From NCBI GenBank assembly GCA_046160625.1, contig JBJXGZ010000002.1:1-64000 (forward strand): a stretch of DNA of 64,000 nt. The letters are read 5' to 3'. Below, piece by piece: positions 60,752 through 64,000 of this stretch (the first letter of the stretch is position 1; the number at the start of each line of letters is the position of its first letter). Both the position numbers and the translations under genes were made by a program. Below the pieces are notes generated by a model. That model had not been told where the DNA came from and searched no databases. It saw nothing but the letters and a program-made list of their open reading frames with translations. The DNA comes from M3007 sp046160625. GTDB lineage: Bacteria > Bacteroidota > Bacteroidia > Chitinophagales > Saprospiraceae.

Positions 60752-61345
60752 TTGGAAAACAATTTCAATAGTCTGATTGACAGTTATTTAGCGGATAAAG
60801 TTGGCGTTGCCCAAAATTTTTTGGATGTGCCATTGGCGGCTCTGTTGAAAGATAACCTTCACGCCCTTTATTCAGGCAACCAACTCCTTGCCGCAGGTAT
60901 CGGAAATGAAGCACAGCTCATTCATGACAAACTGATTAGAAGCGACAAGATTTACTGGCTTGATCCTGAGCACAATGACCCATCAGAAAACAAGTTCTTC
61001 GGCCTGATGGACAGATTCGTCCAGTACCTCAACAGTACTTGCTATACGGGAATAACTGGCTATGAATTTCATTACGCGCTGTACGAAACGGGTAGTTTTT
61101 ATAAAAAACACCTGGACCAATTCCGCAGTAACAAAGGCCGCGCATTTTCGATAATTATGTATTTGAATACCGATTGGCTGCCAAAAGACGGTGGGGAATT
61201 GTGCATCTTTCATGACGATCACATTCAAACGATTGCGCCGCAAAATGGCACCTGCGTGTTTTTTAAAAGCAGTGAATTGGAACACGAGGTACTGGTGACG
61301 CATGCGCCCCGAATGAGCATAACGGGCTGGCTTAAAACGGGATAG
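60752..61345 (+). CDS. 2OG-Fe(II) oxygenase (prolyl-4-hydroxylase-like)
   Basis: A 197-residue oxygenase. Iron ligands are visible in KHLDQFRSNKGRAF (His-x-Asp) and ELEHEVLVTHAPRMSITGWL (His and the 2-oxoglutarate-binding Arg). The double-stranded beta-helix core (FSIIMYLNTDWLPKDGGELC) is intact. Prolyl-4-hydroxylase-like oxygenases hydroxylate proteins or small molecules. The only start codon available after the in-frame stop upstream is TTG at 60752, unusual in this genome; it lies between a stop and the first residue ENNFN. The gene stands alone. Confidence 0.8.
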   Translation: MENNFNSLIDSYLADKVGVAQNFLDVPLAALLKDNLHALYSGNQLLAAGIGNEAQLIHDKLIRSDKIYWLDPEHNDPSENKFFGLMDRFVQYLNSTCYTGITGYEFHYALYETGSFYKKHLDQFRSNKGRAFSIIMYLNTDWLPKDGGELCIFHDDHIQTIAPQNGTCVFFKSSELEHEVLVTHAPRMSITGWLKTG

Positions 61346-61482
61346 AATGGAATAAAATGGATGTGTATGCGCCAACTTAAGGAATGCATTGTAAACCGCC
61401 AGGTGCATGATTGAAGCATGATTTTCTTTATTAAAAAAACTCAAAGTGCATCTGAATGTGTTTGTAGTTGAAGGGTTTTAGT

Positions 61483-61745
61483 CTACGATACAGTTTTTTT
61501 CGCATCGTTTTCCGTAGAACCATCCAATAGGTAAATCGCCGGATACGTCGCGACAGTATCTGGCGAATAACCCTCCTGCAGTAGAAGTTGAAGGTTCTCT
61601 GCTCAAGGAATTCTAAGGAATAGAGGGTGACTGTTGTGCCCAGGACGAATGATTGGGTTTCGGATTGGGGTGTTTGGGAGGCTGAGATTAAAGGGAGTAG
61701 GAGCAGGAATATTAAGAGGGGTTTTTCCTGGTGTTGATTGGTTTG
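61483..61745 (-). pseudogene. Decayed N-terminal part of an esterase-family protein
   Basis: On the minus strand one frame reads LLIFLLLLPLISASQTPQSE then FVLGTTVTLYSLEFLEQRTF, resembling the start of exported IroE/esterase-D-like proteins. The sequence then shifts frame: the next frame continues EGYSPDTVATYPAIYLLDGS and stops at 61483. The continuation (typical LPEGYSP....YPVIYLLDGS in intact members) and the signal peptide fit each other, so this is one gene broken by a frameshift with the rest missing. No start codon fits the signal peptide well. Confidence 0.6.
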
Positions 61746-61872
61746 TCGGCACAGCAAACGAGAAAAATGGCACAAGGCAGAGTCTTTGCACCAGCGGGGC
61801 GATTTTGTCCTGAAAGGCATGGGGAACACTGTGCTGAAGTCTATTGCATTTGACCCTTGAATCTGACGGTAG

Positions 61873-62703
61873 CTACTTCAATACACTTATTTTTTTTTCA
61901 AATACAAGAACTCTGCTAATATAAGCGTCTGCATCTAGTAATAATCCTAAATCCAAATTTGGCAGATCTCCAGATTTACTTAGCAGGTAAGAAAATTGAA
62001 CGGCCTTGTGAAAGTCTTTTATAGCAGGAATCACAACCTGATTGATATTTCCAAAATATATTTCTCGGACGGTTTGGATTGTTTCTGACGTGTGATGCTC
62101 CTCTTGTAGTAGGAAAGTTTCAACAACTATAACTGAATTATAGAGAGACAAAGTAAAACTTGTAAAGTCGACTTGGTTTTCGACAAATAGATTCAAATAA
62201 ATATTTAGAGATTTTTTAAGATCCATTCTATCTTCAATTGAAAGTTTGGCGAACTCTGTCGCATCTTTTTCAGTACCAGAATATTTAGCAAATCCAAAGG
62301 GTATATTATGGTTTCTAAGCATCACAAAAGTAGAAATCCCATGATATTCCTTCTTATTATATGATATTACAAGTTTATTTATAGCATCCTCAAGCCGTAT
62401 TAGTTGCTGGTATACAATATTGATAACAGATGTACTCTGAAATTCTTTGCGTTGTTCCTTGATCTCAATTTGTTGTGCCTCAAGCTCTTGCCCCTGAAGT
62501 ACAAGTGTGAGATAAATCAAGATGGTGCTAAAAAAAGTCCAAATAGTTCCAATCGTCCCTTCCATAACCTGTCCGATACCCGTGACTTCATCAATATTAC
62601 AGTTTTCAAAACACCACAAATGAACTATTCTATAAACAAAATAAAGGTATGGTATTAGAATAATAAGAGAAAAATAAAGGATGAACCGACGAAGTTTTTT
62701 CAT
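61873..62703 (-). CDS. Two-helix membrane protein resembling putative AbiC
   Basis: A 276-residue protein. Helix 1 spans about residues 7-28 (FILYFSLIILIPYLYFVYRI) and helix 2 about 47-70 (EGTIGTIWTFFSTILIYLTL). A charged coiled coil follows (GQELEAQQIEIKEQRKEFQS) and then a mostly helical cytoplasmic domain. The helix plus QELEAQQ-type coil is the pattern I associate with putAbiC, a family of putative phage abortive-infection proteins. Assignment is by eye and weak in the C-terminal part. It lies 84 bases downstream of the DUF4062/ACT gene on the same strand, so the two probably form an operon. Both are AT-rich compared with the rest of the window. Confidence 0.5.
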   Translation of the reverse strand: MKKLRRFILYFSLIILIPYLYFVYRIVHLWCFENCNIDEVTGIGQVMEGTIGTIWTFFSTILIYLTLVLQGQELEAQQIEIKEQRKEFQSTSVINIVYQQLIRLEDAINKLVISYNKKEYHGISTFVMLRNHNIPFGFAKYSGTEKDATEFAKLSIEDRMDLKKSLNIYLNLFVENQVDFTSFTLSLYNSVIVVETFLLQEEHHTSETIQTVREIYFGNINQVVIPAIKDFHKAVQFSYLLSKSGDLPNLDLGLLLDADAYISRVLVFEKKISVLK

Positions 62704-62787
62704 ATTATATTTTTTATATACCCCGATATCGCGCTTAATCCAAAAAATTTGGCATTTGCTTCATTTCTTGGGAATGCAGCAAAGTAT

Positions 62788-63837
62788 TTACTTATTATAC
62801 CACCAATTCCCTTCCATTACTATTCTTTCAACTCGGATAACTCCTGGGCATTTTCTAATTTTTTCTGCAACGTTATCAATTTTTTTCTTGTCTGATTCTG
62901 TGGAATCAAAAACGATTATAAATTCCCCAATTATAGGTACATTAGCAGTTACTTGTTGAAAATTGCTTTCTAAAACATTTAGACTTTCATTACTCAATTC
63001 TCTAAAAATGCGTTCTGCAATTCCTCTGCCATCAAAAAACTCCACCTTTAGTCTAGTTTTTGAGCGAACATCCCCTTCATAACTCTTCAATTCATCAATT
63101 ATAAGATCAATTTCTAAAGTTTTAGATTGTCCATATAGCCCCCCTAATTCTTTAATAATTTGCATTTTCAGACTTTCTCTATCCTCAAGTATATTATGAA
63201 GCGTCCACTCAGAGATTATTCGTGACGTTGCGATCTTCGAATAGACGTCTTGCTTCGCTTGAATAACATTGCCTCCTAAATTTACAATTACCTTGAATAT
63301 TCTGACCAATAGCCCCGTTTGGTCTTTTCCTCTAAGGGTGATGCTGAGCAATTGTTGGTTTGAAGTAACCTCTTTGCTAGCTAAAATCGTCTCGCTATCT
63401 AGCCAAATTTTAATTTGAGTTTGCAGATCAAGGATAAGGTCTATCTCTCTTTCAAAGTAATTGAATTGTTTAAAGGGCAAAAACATAGATTTAAGCCTTT
63501 CATCCAATTCTTCCTCCTCCAAATTCTGACGAAAAATAATGATTTGATGTGGCTTAAGATGCTTTAGTGCAATATTTAATTCAAGGTCAATAAGGCTGAG
63601 AGGTTCTGAAAGGGGATCGGTTGAAGGAAATTGGCCTTTCCCGTAACTTTTCCCATAGATACCAATAAAAAGATCACACCCTTTTATCCGTTCTGTAATA
63701 TATCCCTCATCGATGTCAAATTCAATATCGTTGACTGTGGTGGGATCCATTTGGTAGTTCATGCACCTCTTTGCAATTTCCGAATATAGGAAAAGGTTTT
63801 CGTTCTTTTCATAACTGATGAATATGCGGTTGTACAT
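62788..63837 (-). CDS. DUF4062-like domain fused to two ACT-like domains
   Basis: A 349-residue protein. Residues 1-105 resemble DUF4062/TIR-like effector starts: MYNRIFISYEKNENLFLYSE, ERIKGCDLFIGIYGKSYGKG and a later LELNIALKHLKPHQIIIFRQ. Residues 162-247 look like an ACT domain (LLSITLRGKDQTGLLVRIFK, NLGGNVIQAKQDV). Residues 262-341 look like a second (RLKVEFFDGRGIAERIFREL, GVIRVERIVME). ACT domains bind amino acids or other small ligands and usually control enzymes. An N-terminal effector-like domain joined to such sensors suggests a ligand-regulated effector. The gene is the first of a two-gene unit with the putative AbiC-like gene. AT-rich codon use (many ATA, TTA, AAA) suggests transfer. 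Upstream to the window edge (63838-64000) no gene is seen. Confidence 0.55.
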   Translation of the reverse strand: MYNRIFISYEKNENLFLYSEIAKRCMNYQMDPTTVNDIEFDIDEGYITERIKGCDLFIGIYGKSYGKGQFPSTDPLSEPLSLIDLELNIALKHLKPHQIIIFRQNLEEEELDERLKSMFLPFKQFNYFEREIDLILDLQTQIKIWLDSETILASKEVTSNQQLLSITLRGKDQTGLLVRIFKVIVNLGGNVIQAKQDVYSKIATSRIISEWTLHNILEDRESLKMQIIKELGGLYGQSKTLEIDLIIDELKSYEGDVRSKTRLKVEFFDGRGIAERIFRELSNESLNVLESNFQQVTANVPIIGEFIIVFDSTESDKKKIDNVAEKIRKCPGVIRVERIVMEGNWWYNK

Positions 63838-64000
63838 AAGCGGGAGATTGAAATAAAACTTTTTTAGAAAAATTAAACATCCTATCCCAAAGGGGAGGTT
63901 GACGTCAAAGTAATGCTATGAAATTTCAGAGCGCAAAGTAGCCATGTTAAATTATTATTTCAAAGCAAGTTTCAGAAAAAAAATTGTTCGCTGACACTAA

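Noticed and set aside
60721..60770. Frameshifted ATG start for the oxygenase at 60725
   Set aside because: That frame ends at a stop after 15 codons and does not join the oxygenase; the in-frame TTG is the simpler start.
61603..61791. 62-codon Pro/Asn-rich frame opposite the open spacer
   Set aside because: It overlaps the esterase relic in another frame and matches nothing.

Overview
The window looks like a chromosomal piece of a Bacteroidota bacterium, most likely of the Saprospiraceae/Haliscomenobacter type. The evidence is: C-terminal type IX secretion (T9SS) sorting domains of both type A and type B; Oar-like and FecR/sigma-type outer-membrane biology; bacillithiol synthesis (BshC); a Rho with a long Arg/Asn/Gln-rich insertion; near absence of Shine-Dalgarno sequences; and several promoter-like TAnnTTTG boxes (the Bacteroidota -7 element), some directly before start codons. 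No rRNA, tRNA or CRISPR array was recognised. The placement is inference from gene content.

Layout. 0-5 kb: HAD-like protein, beta-barrel protein, a lone paaB, di-haem cytochrome c peroxidase, a methyltransferase bracketed by two related hairpins, and a DUF4252/T9SS protein. 5-12.7 kb: T9SS protein, fumarylacetoacetase, DUF1275 membrane protein, UbiA-type prenyltransferase, fatty-acid hydroxylase, FabH, DUF2007 and SGNH hydrolase. 12.7-31 kb: hydrolase, T9SS type B protein, MacB-like permease, a very large Oar-like receptor, envelope proteins, acyltransferase, CD225 and DUF2752 proteins, BshC, LolC-like permease, M28 peptidase, GH25 lysozyme and Rho. 31-48 kb: SerS, a secreted peptidylarginine-deiminase-like enzyme, Crp/Fnr regulator, ECF sigma plus FecR, a large hypothetical, M16 peptidase, DUF3857/transglutaminase protein, a relic duplicate of the M16 3' end, and an L,D-transpeptidase-like protein. 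48-53.5 kb is an accessory zone: fused oligopeptide ABC ATPase, AAA/DUF4143 ATPase, XRE regulator with a 12-base C tract, a decayed transposase, and two AT-rich orphan genes. 53.6-61 kb: double AAA+ ATPase, aminotransferase, TonB receptor and 2OG-Fe(II) oxygenase. 61.4-64 kb: a decayed esterase and an AT-rich two-gene module.

Two things stand out. First, the last two genes (61873-63837, minus strand) pair a protein with a DUF4062-like N-terminus and two ACT-like domains with a two-helix membrane protein resembling the putative AbiC phage-exclusion family. I read this as a candidate sensor-effector defence module; the domain calls are by eye. Second, at least a dozen intergenic spaces contain long inverted repeats whose arms are themselves tandem copies of a short word, with a different word at most loci. 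They occur at convergent, co-directional and divergent junctions, so they are not explained simply as terminators.

Functional links that can be supported include envelope biogenesis and lipid genes (FabH, UbiA, fatty-acid hydroxylase, PlsC-like), cell-surface T9SS cargo, aromatic catabolism fragments (FahA, PaaB) and thiol redox (BshC). Most genes stand alone or in pairs rather than in long operons.
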